From the NCBI GenBank assembly GCA_963725655.1, contig CAVRYY010000001.1, positions 2,232,001 to 2,296,000 of the forward strand: DNA of 64,000 nt, read 5' to 3'. This document shows, in pieces, positions 48,761 to 56,940 of this stretch. Position 1 is the stretch's first letter; every line of letters begins with the position of its first letter. The notes under the pieces were generated by a model that saw nothing but the letters and a program-made list of their open reading frames with translations, had not been told where the DNA came from and did not search any database. The position numbers and the translations under genes are program-made. This stretch comes from CAVRXT01 sp963725655. Its GTDB lineage: Bacteria; Acidobacteriota; Terriglobia; Acidiferrales; UBA7541.

Positions 48761-50819
48761 GCAGGTTAGGCCCCTTGGCGCGCACCGAAACCGGCGCGCC
48801 GACTGGCGTCCCGCGCGAAATTTCCGGCACTGCTCGCAATGCGATCACCGGCTGCCGATTGGGAACCATCGCCAGCAGCGTGCCCAGGACTACGATTAGC
48901 CCGCCAAACCAGATCCATTTCACCAGCGGATTCAGGTACGCGTGAATCACTGGCCGCCCGGTATCCGGATTTCGGCCGGCATACACCACGTACAGGTCGC
49001 GCAGCGCGCTGCTGCGGATCGCCACCATGGTTTCGGTTACCTGGCTGGCCAGGAAAAACCGCCGCTCCGGGTAGAGCATCATTTCCGACTTGCCGTTGCG
49101 GAATACTTCCAGCGTGGCGCGATCGGATTGAAAATTCTGGTTGGCCACCTGATCGAAGTTCTGGCACACCAATGTGTACGGACCGATCGAGATCTTCGAT
49201 CCCACGCCCATATCCGACTGAATGTCCTGATTGAAGGCCTGCCCGGAAATCCCGACAAACACCAGCACCATTCCCAGATGGATGATGTACCCGCCGTAAC
49301 GCCGCGTGTTGCGCAGCGTCAACTGCACCGCGCCATCCACCAAATTGGTGCTGCCCCTTCCGGCGATCACCCGCGCGCCGCGAAAGAATTCCGACGTAAT
49401 ACTCAGCCCCACGAATACAGACAGAATCCAGCAAATCACCGCGTACGGACTGCGCGCCCCGCCGGCGAAAGCCGCAATTCCCGCAAAAACTCCCCCCGCC
49501 ACCGGCCACCTGAAATTCCGCCACAGACTGTCCATGGAAGTGCGCCGCCAGGCCAGCAGCGGCCCCACGCCGGTCAGCAACAAAAGGAACAGCGCGATGG
49601 GAATATTCACCTTGTTGAAAAATGGCGGACCTACGCTAATGCGGTTGTTGGTGAACCACTCGGAGAAGACCGGAAACAACGTGCCCCAAAAAACGGCGAA
49701 GCATGCCGCCAGCAGCACCAAATTGTTGAATAGAAAGCTGGACTCGCGCGAAACCAGCGAATCCAGTTGGTTGTCGCTGCGCAAATAATCCCGATTACGA
49801 ATGTAAACGAACAGGCACACCGCGAAAACGAGGCACAGAAATGTGGTGAACCACGACCCAATCGAAGACTGCGCAAACGCATGCACCGACGCCACCACTC
49901 CCGAGCGGGTCAGCAGCGTCCCCAGAATGCACAGCATGAAGGTGGTGAACACCAGCCAGATATTCCATACCTTCATCATCCCGCGCTTTTCCTGCATCAT
50001 CACCGAGTGCAGAAACGCGGTGCCGGTAATCCACGGCAACAGCGACGCATTTTCCACCGGATCCCAGCCCCAGTAGCCGCCCCAACCCAGCACCGCGTAG
50101 GCCCAATGCGCGCCCAGCAGAATTCCAGCGCTCTGAAACGTCCACGCGATCATCGTCCAGCGCCGCGTGATGTGAATCCACTTCTCTCCGGGATAGCGCC
50201 CCAGCAGCGCGGCCATCGCAAAGGCAAACGGCACGGTGAAGCCGGTGTAGCCGAGATACAGAATCGGCGGATGAATCACCATTTCGGGATACTGCAGCAA
50301 AGGATTCAGCCCGCGGCCATCCGGCTGGGCCACCAGGTGCGCGCCGCCTGTGCCTGCTGCGGCCACCGTCCCAATCACGCCGAACGGGCTGGCCACGAAA
50401 TTATTCAGGATCAGGAAAAATATCTGCACGCAGGCCAGCACTACGCCCACGTACGGCATCAGTTCGGGATGTTTGCGGCGGTTCAGGAACAGCACAAAAA
50501 AAGCGTAGATTGAAAGCAGCCAGCTCCAGAAGAGCAGCGAACCCTCTTGCCCCGCCCACAGCGACGCGAACTTGTAGGCAGCGGGCAGCGCGCGATTGCT
50601 GTGCTCCACCACATACATCATCGAAAAGTTGTCGGTGAAGAACAGGTACTCGAGGCTCGCCACACCGAGCGTCACCAGGATAAACACCGCCATCCCGGCG
50701 TTGCTGGCGCTTTTCAGTAGCAACGTTTTCCGCGAAATGATGCCGGCGATTCCCGCCGCCGCGGCGTATACCGCCGCGACCAGCGCGAGCATGAGGGCAA
50801 ACGATCCGAAAACGTCCAC
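48753..50819 (-). CDS. ccmF: Cytochrome c haem lyase subunit CcmF
   Basis: A 688-residue membrane protein with many hydrophobic segments. It has the WGWDPVENASLLPW motif near residue 246 and four conserved His sites typical of CcmF, with a periplasmic domain before the last segment. It ligates haem from CcmE to the apocytochrome. It overlaps ccmH by 8 bp. Standard length. Confidence 0.93.
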   Translation of the reverse strand: MDVFGSFALMLALVAAVYAAAAGIAGIISRKTLLLKSASNAGMAVFILVTLGVASLEYLFFTDNFSMMYVVEHSNRALPAAYKFASLWAGQEGSLLFWSWLLSIYAFFVLFLNRRKHPELMPYVGVVLACVQIFFLILNNFVASPFGVIGTVAAAGTGGAHLVAQPDGRGLNPLLQYPEMVIHPPILYLGYTGFTVPFAFAMAALLGRYPGEKWIHITRRWTMIAWTFQSAGILLGAHWAYAVLGWGGYWGWDPVENASLLPWITGTAFLHSVMMQEKRGMMKVWNIWLVFTTFMLCILGTLLTRSGVVASVHAFAQSSIGSWFTTFLCLVFAVCLFVYIRNRDYLRSDNQLDSLVSRESSFLFNNLVLLAACFAVFWGTLFPVFSEWFTNNRISVGPPFFNKVNIPIALFLLLLTGVGPLLAWRRTSMDSLWRNFRWPVAGGVFAGIAAFAGGARSPYAVICWILSVFVGLSITSEFFRGARVIAGRGSTNLVDGAVQLTLRNTRRYGGYIIHLGMVLVFVGISGQAFNQDIQSDMGVGSKISIGPYTLVCQNFDQVANQNFQSDRATLEVFRNGKSEMMLYPERRFFLASQVTETMVAIRSSALRDLYVVYAGRNPDTGRPVIHAYLNPLVKWIWFGGLIVVLGTLLAMVPNRQPVIALRAVPEISRGTPVGAPVSVRAKGPNLRD

Positions 50820-50836
50820 CGATTCTCCTTACGTTT

Positions 50837-51319
50837 TCAACTACCGGACATGGGCGTAATAGCCGCACTGCCGCCGGTCATCGGCTTGGCTGGGGGCGCG
50901 GACGGTGCAGCGCCGGGGTTGGTCAGCTGCTGGGGTGTCGCTTGGTATTTCGATGCGCACTTGGCCTGCACTTGCTCGGCCACGAACCGGCCGTCGGGCA
51001 TCAGCTTGCCTTCGACCAACGCCTGCGCGTTATCTTTGAAAGTATCCGGCAGCGGATCGCGCCCCGCATAGCTCACGTCCAGCACGCGTCCCTGCTCTTC
51101 CAGAACAAAATCCACTCGCCCCGGCAGGCGATTGATCGAGCCGGTCCGAACGTTCCCGGCCACCCGGATCCGCTGATGTGCAGCCGCGCCATGCAATCCC
51201 GGTAATTCAGAGATCGTGTGGTAATACGTCTTGCTCTCCGTGAATCCGGTGTACGCCAGCGCAGCCAGAGCAGCCACGATGATCACCGAACCGATGATGA
51301 ACTTATTGCGCGCCGGCAT
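50837..51319 (-). CDS. ccmE: Cytochrome c maturation haem chaperone CcmE, cysteine variant
   Basis: ATG 51319, behind GTGAGG, gives 160 residues with a membrane anchor and an OB-fold periplasmic domain (GRVDFVLEEQG, DTFKDNAQALVEGKLMPDGRF). The usual haem-binding HxxxY is replaced by Cys121-Ala-Ser-Lys-Tyr125 in QAKCASKYQ. Cysteine-type CcmE is known from sulfate reducers and some archaea and is thought to bind haem through the Cys. The tail is Pro/Ala-rich. The first gene of the ccm operon. Confidence 0.9.
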   Translation of the reverse strand: MPARNKFIIGSVIIVAALAALAYTGFTESKTYYHTISELPGLHGAAAHQRIRVAGNVRTGSINRLPGRVDFVLEEQGRVLDVSYAGRDPLPDTFKDNAQALVEGKLMPDGRFVAEQVQAKCASKYQATPQQLTNPGAAPSAPPAKPMTGGSAAITPMSGS

Positions 51320-51361
51320 AAAAAACCTCACGAACGGACCAAGTTAGGGCGGGACAGCCGA

Positions 51362-51370
51362 ATTCTATCA
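51362..51370 (-). promoter_or_regulatory. Candidate extended -10 promoter of the ccm operon
   Basis: On the minus strand TGATAGAAT (TG-N-TAGAAT) lies 43 bp before the ccmE ATG. A clear -35 box was not seen. Weak call. Confidence 0.35.
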
Positions 51371-51424
51371 CAGGGGTGTCGCGGCACAGCCAGTCTGCGG
51401 TGCGAGCTCCAACAGCCGCCAAGA

Positions 51425-51994
51425 TCAAATCGTCGCCGGCCGCGCTCCACCAGCCGCGTTTCCCCGCACCACGATCTCCACTCCACTCTGCCGCAGCGTT
51501 TCCGCCAACTCCGGCATCCCCGGCTCAACAATGGCGATCTGCTTAGGCCGATACGAAAACTGAATTCGCCTCAGTAACGCCGCCCCATGGTCGCGGACAA
51601 TCGCCGCCGCAATCCCGGAATCCGCCACCGAATCGCGCTGCGGATAGGCCTCAGCCACCGGACACTCCAAAACGTAAGCCAAATAGAAATTGTTCCGTTG
51701 AAACTCCGCCAGGGCCGCTGCATCACCGGAAAACGTGGCGTCAATCCCCGCCTGAGCCATCACTGCGCTCAGCCATTCCTTGGCCCCCGCGGATCTCTCC
51801 GGCGCGGGCGGCGCGACGCTATAGAAAAAATCCTCCATAGGTTCCGGAGGCGCCAGCGCCAGAAACAGGGTCTGGATGTGGATGGGCCGATAGCGTGTCG
51901 CCAGTTCCAGCCGCTCAATACGGCGCCGGATGTGCTCATGGGGCGCGGCCACGCCGCACCCATCACATCGCGGGACATAGTTTTGCCGTTGCAT
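51425..51994 (-). CDS. Conserved hypothetical protein
   Basis: A 189-residue protein, ATG 51994. The N-terminus CDGCGVAAPHEH has a CxxC and His that could bind metal. The middle is helical and basic, with no membrane segment and no signal peptide. It is 106 bp upstream of ccmE on the same strand, so it may share regulation, but it is not a known Ccm protein. Not recognised. Confidence 0.5.
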   Translation of the reverse strand: MQRQNYVPRCDGCGVAAPHEHIRRRIERLELATRYRPIHIQTLFLALAPPEPMEDFFYSVAPPAPERSAGAKEWLSAVMAQAGIDATFSGDAAALAEFQRNNFYLAYVLECPVAEAYPQRDSVADSGIAAAIVRDHGAALLRRIQFSYRPKQIAIVEPGMPELAETLRQSGVEIVVRGNAAGGARPATI

Positions 51995-52105
51995 GCTCCT
52001 AGGATGGCACAGAGCTGGCGCGTGCGACAGAAATTGTAAGGGCGCAATCGGGACCCGGGTAAATCGCCATGGCCCGGCGATTCGCCCGAAACGCTTTGCG
52101 GAGGA

Positions 52106-52459
52106 CTAGGGCTTCGTGCCAGCCGGCTCGGGCTCGGGGGAGGAAATCTTATGCGCCGGTTGACCCAACTTCGCTCGCAGGCAACCCACCAACTCGGGCG
52201 CCAGCTCGGTAATATCCATACCTTCCGATACCATGAATTTACAGCTCAGAATCGGACGCGCGCGATCATCATCTTGTAACTGGCAGTTCACCCGGCAATA
52301 TTGGCAGTCTTGATTCCAGCAAAATCGCCCATAAGGAATCGTCTCTGGGCTGATGAACTGAAAGCAGCGCAGCAGTGAGTTGCGCTCCGGCACCAGAAAG
52401 TTCTTCCCCAGGATGGTGATCTCGACTAGCCGCTCGAATGGCCGGAAAATTTCTGACAT
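52106..52459 (-). CDS. [2Fe-2S] ferredoxin-fold (fer2-like) protein
   Basis: ATG 52459 gives 117 residues. A beta-grasp start (VEITILGKNFLVPERNSLLRCFQ) is followed by a cysteine block YGRFCWNQDCQYCRVNCQ, the pattern of fer2-type binding loops (C-x4-C-x2-C-x3-C here, spacing slightly different from the usual). A fourth Cys may lie at Cys-Lys-Phe downstream. It resembles the small Fe-S domain of respiratory dehydrogenase subunits. The electron partner is unknown. Confidence 0.65.
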   Translation of the reverse strand: MSEIFRPFERLVEITILGKNFLVPERNSLLRCFQFISPETIPYGRFCWNQDCQYCRVNCQLQDDDRARPILSCKFMVSEGMDITELAPELVGCLRAKLGQPAHKISSPEPEPAGTKP

Positions 52460-52922
52460 ATCTGGGTTACCCGCCTTTTGCGGATGGCTCGCCCGCTGCA
52501 AGAAAACTACTGGACTCCGCCTACTCGAGCAACCGCCAGGACGCACCTAAGTGCCCAACTGCACACGGGCAGGAACCAGTACATTCGCGGGTATCTCACG
52601 CAGCACCACGCTAGAGCAATCTTGTCGCTTTTTACTTTGCCACCCCGGTTGCAAAGTCAAATTGAGACGACGGAAGCGTGGACCATACCCGACGGTTCGC
52701 GCCTCCATGTTCTGGGGGAATCTCGATTGGCGGTGGCGAAGAAGATCTGTTCCGGGTCGTTGATCAACTTAAACGCGCCGCTGACAGACCGGTAAATTCT
52801 CCGAGGGTAGCGGTTCGCCGAGCCCGGTCGTTCCTCTCACCTCAAAGATATTGAGGCGCGAACAGTTTGTTTAGGCCCGGCGAGTCATCATTCACTGATC
52901 GCTACGGCTCGCTGCGAGATCT
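52460..52922. other. Gap between fer2-like and YVTN genes
   Basis: About 460 bp without a supported gene. A possible ORF of 100 codons at 52484-52795 has ordinary composition but no ribosome site or family. It may hold the promoter of the fer2-like gene. No repeats or terminators of note were seen. Confidence 0.4.
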
Positions 52923-55514
52923 CTACCAGCGGGACCGGCCCCACTTGTGGGGATGGCACCGCCGCGCGGCCGGTTCCATTTCGGCGAATACGTAGGCGGT
53001 CACATTGCCTAGCTCTGACACCACCCCGGTGCCTTGGTTGTTCTGCGGAGCGGCGCCGTTTCCATAGTCGGAGTAGGCGTAAATAATGTGTACGCCGGGC
53101 GTCACGCCGCTCAATTTGAAACAAAAGCTGGCAGGATTAGCCCCTGCAGCGCTCGATACCTTCGCCGTCTGCCACGCGCCCTGCACCGTGTCCAACTGGT
53201 AGTAGAGCGATTGTGGCGGCGGCGCGACCGGCGCGGACGAACTGGTCGCCGTGGCGGTGAACGAAGGATTGTGATTGCTGGTGGCAAAGATAGCCACATC
53301 GGCTACCGTCTCGGAGTCATTGACGCCCTGAACCGAAGTGGTCAGAGGAATGGCGTTGATGGCGTTGGGAGTCAGCACCGTCGCGTTGTTGCTGCCGTTG
53401 TTGGCGACGTACACGCTGTCAGTCGCCAGGTTCACCGCCAAAGCTGTCGGGTCTGTCCCCGCCGCAGCAGGCGTCTCCACCGTATTGGTAGCGCCGTCGA
53501 TCACCGCGACGTTAGCTCCGCCGCTGTTCGTGAGGTAAATCTTATTGTTTGCCTGGTCGACCACTACAGCAGAAGGCGCTGTTCCGGTCGTCAAGGTTGC
53601 GGTGACCGAATTGGTCGCACCGTTGATTACCGTCACGTTGCCGCTTCCCTGGTTTGCCACGTACACGGTATTGGTGATTGGGTTTGCCGCCACTGAAACC
53701 GGAGTGGTCCCCACGCCCAGCGTTGCCGTCACTGCATTGCTCGCGCCATTGATAATGGTGAGGGTCGCGCTTCCCTGGTTGGCCACGTAGATCGTGTTCG
53801 TCGAGGGATTCACAGCCACCGCAACCGGGTCTGTGCCCACTCCCACCGTAGCTTTCACGGAGTCGCTTTCGCCGTTGATCACCGAAACCGCATTGCTGCT
53901 CGCGTTGGCGCTGTACACCATGTTGGTAACCGGATTCACCGCGATCGCTACCGGGTCGGTACCCACTGTTACCGTGGTCTTCACCGTGTTGTTCCCGCCG
54001 TCGACCACGCTGACGCTGTTGCTGCCGCCGTTGGCCACGAAAACGGTATTGCTCGCAGGGTTCACCGCCACCGCATCCGGCCCGGTGCCGGTGGCCACCG
54101 TCGCGATCACCGAGTTCGAGCCTCCATCGATCACGCTCAAATTGTTGCTCTGCGCGTTGGCCACGTACGCCGTATTGGTCACGGCATTGACGCTCGCCGC
54201 GCCGGGCGCGTTCCCTACAGGTACAGTCGCGGTCACCGTGTTGGTTGCTCCGTTGATCACGCTCAGGTCGTTGCTTGTGTTGTTTGCAACATACGCCGTA
54301 TTCGTAGCCGGATTCACAGCCACCGCTGCGGGTGCCGATGCCGCCGTTAGGGCAACCGTGCCATTGGTCGCCTCGTCAAGTACGGTCACGCTGTCCCCAT
54401 AGAAGTTCGCAATGTAAACCTTGCTGGTCACTGGATTGATGGCGACCGAGTAAGGCTCCTGGTCGGTAGGCACTGTTGCCGTCACGGCGTTCGTGGCGCC
54501 GTTGATTACGGTCACCGTGTTGCCGCAGGCGCCGCTGTCGTCGCAATTGAGGTTCAAGTTGGCTACGTACACGGTGTTGGTCACTGGGTCCACCGCCACC
54601 GCCGAGGCCTCACTTCCTGCCGGAACCGTCGTGGTTACCGTGTTGTTCGTCCCGTTGATTACCGTGACGTTGTCGCCGAGCGTGTTAGCGACGTAAACGG
54701 TGTTGGTCACCGTATTCACTGCGATGCCCTGCGGCGTGTTCCCGGTCGGGACCGTCGCCGTCACGGAGTTGGTCGCGCCATCGATTACACTCACCGTATT
54801 TCCGTAGAAGTTGGCGACATACACGGTGTTGGTCACTTCGTTCACAACCAACGCCAGCGGCGTGTTCCCCACCGTAACGGTGGCCACCACCGCATTGCTT
54901 GTGCCGTCGATCACCGCAACGCTCCCCGTGCCCGCGTTCGACACGTAGATCGTGTTGGTCAGCGCATTTACCGCCACCCCGTAAGGCGCCGCACCTTCCG
55001 AATAAGCGGACGCGGGTGGCCCCACTACCACCGTCGCGGTGACTGTGTTGTTCGCTCCGTTAATTACCGTCACGGTGCCGCTGTCCGCGTTTACCGCATA
55101 GACCATGTTGGTCAGCACGTTCGTCGCAACTAAGCCCGTCGCCGCCCCACTCAACACTTCGGCCGTCTCGGTGTTCGCGATCCCGTTGGCCACCGCAACG
55201 TAACCTGGGTCGTAGCCTTCCAGCCCCATATAAATTGTGTTGGTTAGACCGTTGACCGCGCTGGTGTCGGCCAATCCCGACGCCAATGTGATCGTTGCCG
55301 TAACATTATTCGTCGCGCCATCGATCACCGCCACCGTGTTTCCATTGCTGAGCGCGTAGATCGTGTTGGTCACCGGATTCACCGCAACGTCCACCGCCGG
55401 CACGGGAATCGTGGCCGTCACGGTCTGCGCCGGGAGCGCGCCGGGTAGCAGCAGGCTTCCCAGCGCTGCAGCGACCACCCAGCCAGACAATTTGCGGATG
55501 TGGCAAGTATTCAT
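52923..55514 (-). CDS. Secreted YVTN-repeat beta-propeller protein
   Basis: ATG 55514 (behind GAGGTAAGG) gives 863 residues. A signal peptide (LSGWVVAAALGSLLLPGALPA) precedes at least fifteen YVTN repeats of about 42 residues (for example VNPVTNTVYVANQGSGNVTVIN) from about residue 35 to 720, so it forms one or more beta-propellers. A C-terminal Ig-like region (SNHNPSFTATATSSS) ends in a basic tail. Such proteins are surface or extracellular in many bacteria and may bind ligands or partners. The gene is isolated from its neighbours. The last 20 residues (ARRCHPHKWGRSRW) do not look like the family, so a late frameshift is possible. Confidence 0.8.
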   Translation of the reverse strand: MNTCHIRKLSGWVVAAALGSLLLPGALPAQTVTATIPVPAVDVAVNPVTNTIYALSNGNTVAVIDGATNNVTATITLASGLADTSAVNGLTNTIYMGLEGYDPGYVAVANGIANTETAEVLSGAATGLVATNVLTNMVYAVNADSGTVTVINGANNTVTATVVVGPPASAYSEGAAPYGVAVNALTNTIYVSNAGTGSVAVIDGTSNAVVATVTVGNTPLALVVNEVTNTVYVANFYGNTVSVIDGATNSVTATVPTGNTPQGIAVNTVTNTVYVANTLGDNVTVINGTNNTVTTTVPAGSEASAVAVDPVTNTVYVANLNLNCDDSGACGNTVTVINGATNAVTATVPTDQEPYSVAINPVTSKVYIANFYGDSVTVLDEATNGTVALTAASAPAAVAVNPATNTAYVANNTSNDLSVINGATNTVTATVPVGNAPGAASVNAVTNTAYVANAQSNNLSVIDGGSNSVIATVATGTGPDAVAVNPASNTVFVANGGSNSVSVVDGGNNTVKTTVTVGTDPVAIAVNPVTNMVYSANASSNAVSVINGESDSVKATVGVGTDPVAVAVNPSTNTIYVANQGSATLTIINGASNAVTATLGVGTTPVSVAANPITNTVYVANQGSGNVTVINGATNSVTATLTTGTAPSAVVVDQANNKIYLTNSGGANVAVIDGATNTVETPAAAGTDPTALAVNLATDSVYVANNGSNNATVLTPNAINAIPLTTSVQGVNDSETVADVAIFATSNHNPSFTATATSSSAPVAPPPQSLYYQLDTVQGAWQTAKVSSAAGANPASFCFKLSGVTPGVHIIYAYSDYGNGAAPQNNQGTGVVSELGNVTAYVFAEMEPAARRCHPHKWGRSRW
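53360..55400. repeat. Tandem approximately 126-bp coding repeats of the YVTN gene
   Basis: The DNA repeats in units of about 126 bp encode the YVTN blades. Units differ in sequence, so this is a protein repeat rather than a microsatellite. They give the region the look of a tandem array but not of a CRISPR, since there are no unique spacers. Confidence 0.6.
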
Positions 55515-55903
55515 GGCCTTACCTCGTTTTGGCTCGCGTGAGCCCAAGTGCCAGCTCGAACTGTGGTCAGGATGTACGGCGCTGACTTTTCTTTCGTCCC
55601 AATGCCTATTTCATTTTTACAGTGAGCAGGGGATCAGGCGCCAGATGTGCTGAGCGGAGTTTGGTGTAGGTTCCCGTAGTTGTGTATTAGCAATGCGAGC
55701 ACAACTACGCAGCCGCGCATACCGACAATCAATTAGTACTCGGGTACTGGTGCACAGCGTTAAACAAGGCAAATCGAGGCGTTCGGCGCGTCAAGGTCTT
55801 TTAGTAATGCACCGTTTCCCTCCTGCCGTAATTCCGCTCGTCCGCCAACGCAGAAAGGGAGTTTGTGTGTTTTGAACGGGGGATAAAGTGTGCGGCTAAA
55901 CCG
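55515..55903. other. Intergenic region between YVTN gene and accA
   Basis: About 390 bp. It should hold the promoter of the YVTN gene. Small ORFs here (for example 55693-55875) lack ribosome sites and look spurious. No clear terminator after accA was found. Confidence 0.4.
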
Positions 55904-56872
55904 CTATGGAAGCGCGGCGGTGCCGTAGAACTGCGCCATGTGGCGATACTTTTCGTAGCGGAGGTCGATAAGTTGCGTGGGAGACAACGGGGTGAGCTCC
56001 TTCAACGCTTGTTCCAACACCGGGCGCAGCAGGCGAGCGGACTCCTCGTGATCGTTGTGCGCTCCCGCATCCGGTTCGGGCACGATGCCGTCGACGATTT
56101 TCATTCCCAGCAAATCCACGGCGGTGATCTTCAGCGCCTCGCAAGCCACTTCCGCTTTGGTCGGATCGCGCCACATGATCGACGCGCACCCTTCCGGCGA
56201 GATCACCGAGTAAACCGAATTTTCCAGCATGAACACTCGGTCACCCACGGCAATCCCCAGCGCCCCGCCCGAACCGCCTTCCCCAGTGATGGTCACCACG
56301 ATCGGTACCGGCAATCGCGCCATCTCCCGCAAGTTCAGCGCAATCGCTTCCGCCTGGCCGCGCTCTTCCGCTCCCACTCCGGGATAGGCCCCCGGAGTAT
56401 CGACGAAGCAAAATACCGGGCACTTGAATTTCGCAGCCATGCGCATCGCCCGCAGCGCTTTCCGGTATCCTTCCGGCTTGGCCTGTCCAAAATTACGCGC
56501 CACTCGCGCTTTGGTATCCCTGCCCTTCTGCTGGCCGACGATCATCGCCGACCGCCCTCCAAATCGCGCCATGCCGCATACGATGGCCGGATCATCCGCA
56601 AACAAGCGGTCGCCATGAATTTCAGAGAAGTCGTCAAACAGCATGCGCACGTAATCAAGGGTATACGGCCGCTGCGGATGGCGAGCCAGCATCAATCGCT
56701 GCCACGCTCCCAGATGCGAATAGAACTCCTGCTTTAATTCGGCCACTTCGCGGCGAATGCGCGCGATGTCCGCCAGAGTCGAGTCCGTTTCTGGACCCAG
56801 GCTGCGCAGTTCTTCCACCTCGCGTTCCAGTGCATCGATTTCCTTCTGCCGTTTCTTTTCTTTCGCGTCCAC
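55904..56872 (-). CDS. accA: Acetyl-CoA carboxylase carboxyltransferase subunit alpha
   Basis: A 322-residue AccA. N-terminal coiled region, then the crotonase-like carboxyltransferase fold with the LARHPQRPYTLDYV segment, GGRSAMIVGQQKGRD, and the GEGGSGGALGIAVGDRV oxyanion-loop region. With AccD it transfers carboxyl from biotin to acetyl-CoA, the first step of fatty acid synthesis. It is 68 bp downstream of dnaE on the same strand. Confidence 0.95.
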   Translation of the reverse strand: MDAKEKKRQKEIDALEREVEELRSLGPETDSTLADIARIRREVAELKQEFYSHLGAWQRLMLARHPQRPYTLDYVRMLFDDFSEIHGDRLFADDPAIVCGMARFGGRSAMIVGQQKGRDTKARVARNFGQAKPEGYRKALRAMRMAAKFKCPVFCFVDTPGAYPGVGAEERGQAEAIALNLREMARLPVPIVVTITGEGGSGGALGIAVGDRVFMLENSVYSVISPEGCASIMWRDPTKAEVACEALKITAVDLLGMKIVDGIVPEPDAGAHNDHEESARLLRPVLEQALKELTPLSPTQLIDLRYEKYRHMAQFYGTAALP

Positions 56873-56940
56873 TCGATTCCTTTTGCTGCACGCTTGCTTC
56901 GACTGCGTAGCTCCCTGTTCGGCCCCCGTTCAGTTCCCTA

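Noticed and set aside
52484..52795. Possible 103-codon ORF
   Set aside because: No ribosome site, domain or coding bias stands out; it overlaps the promoter side of the fer2-like gene.
53360..55400. Repeats resembling a CRISPR array
   Set aside because: They encode YVTN blades in frame, units are about 126 bp and there are no unique spacers.
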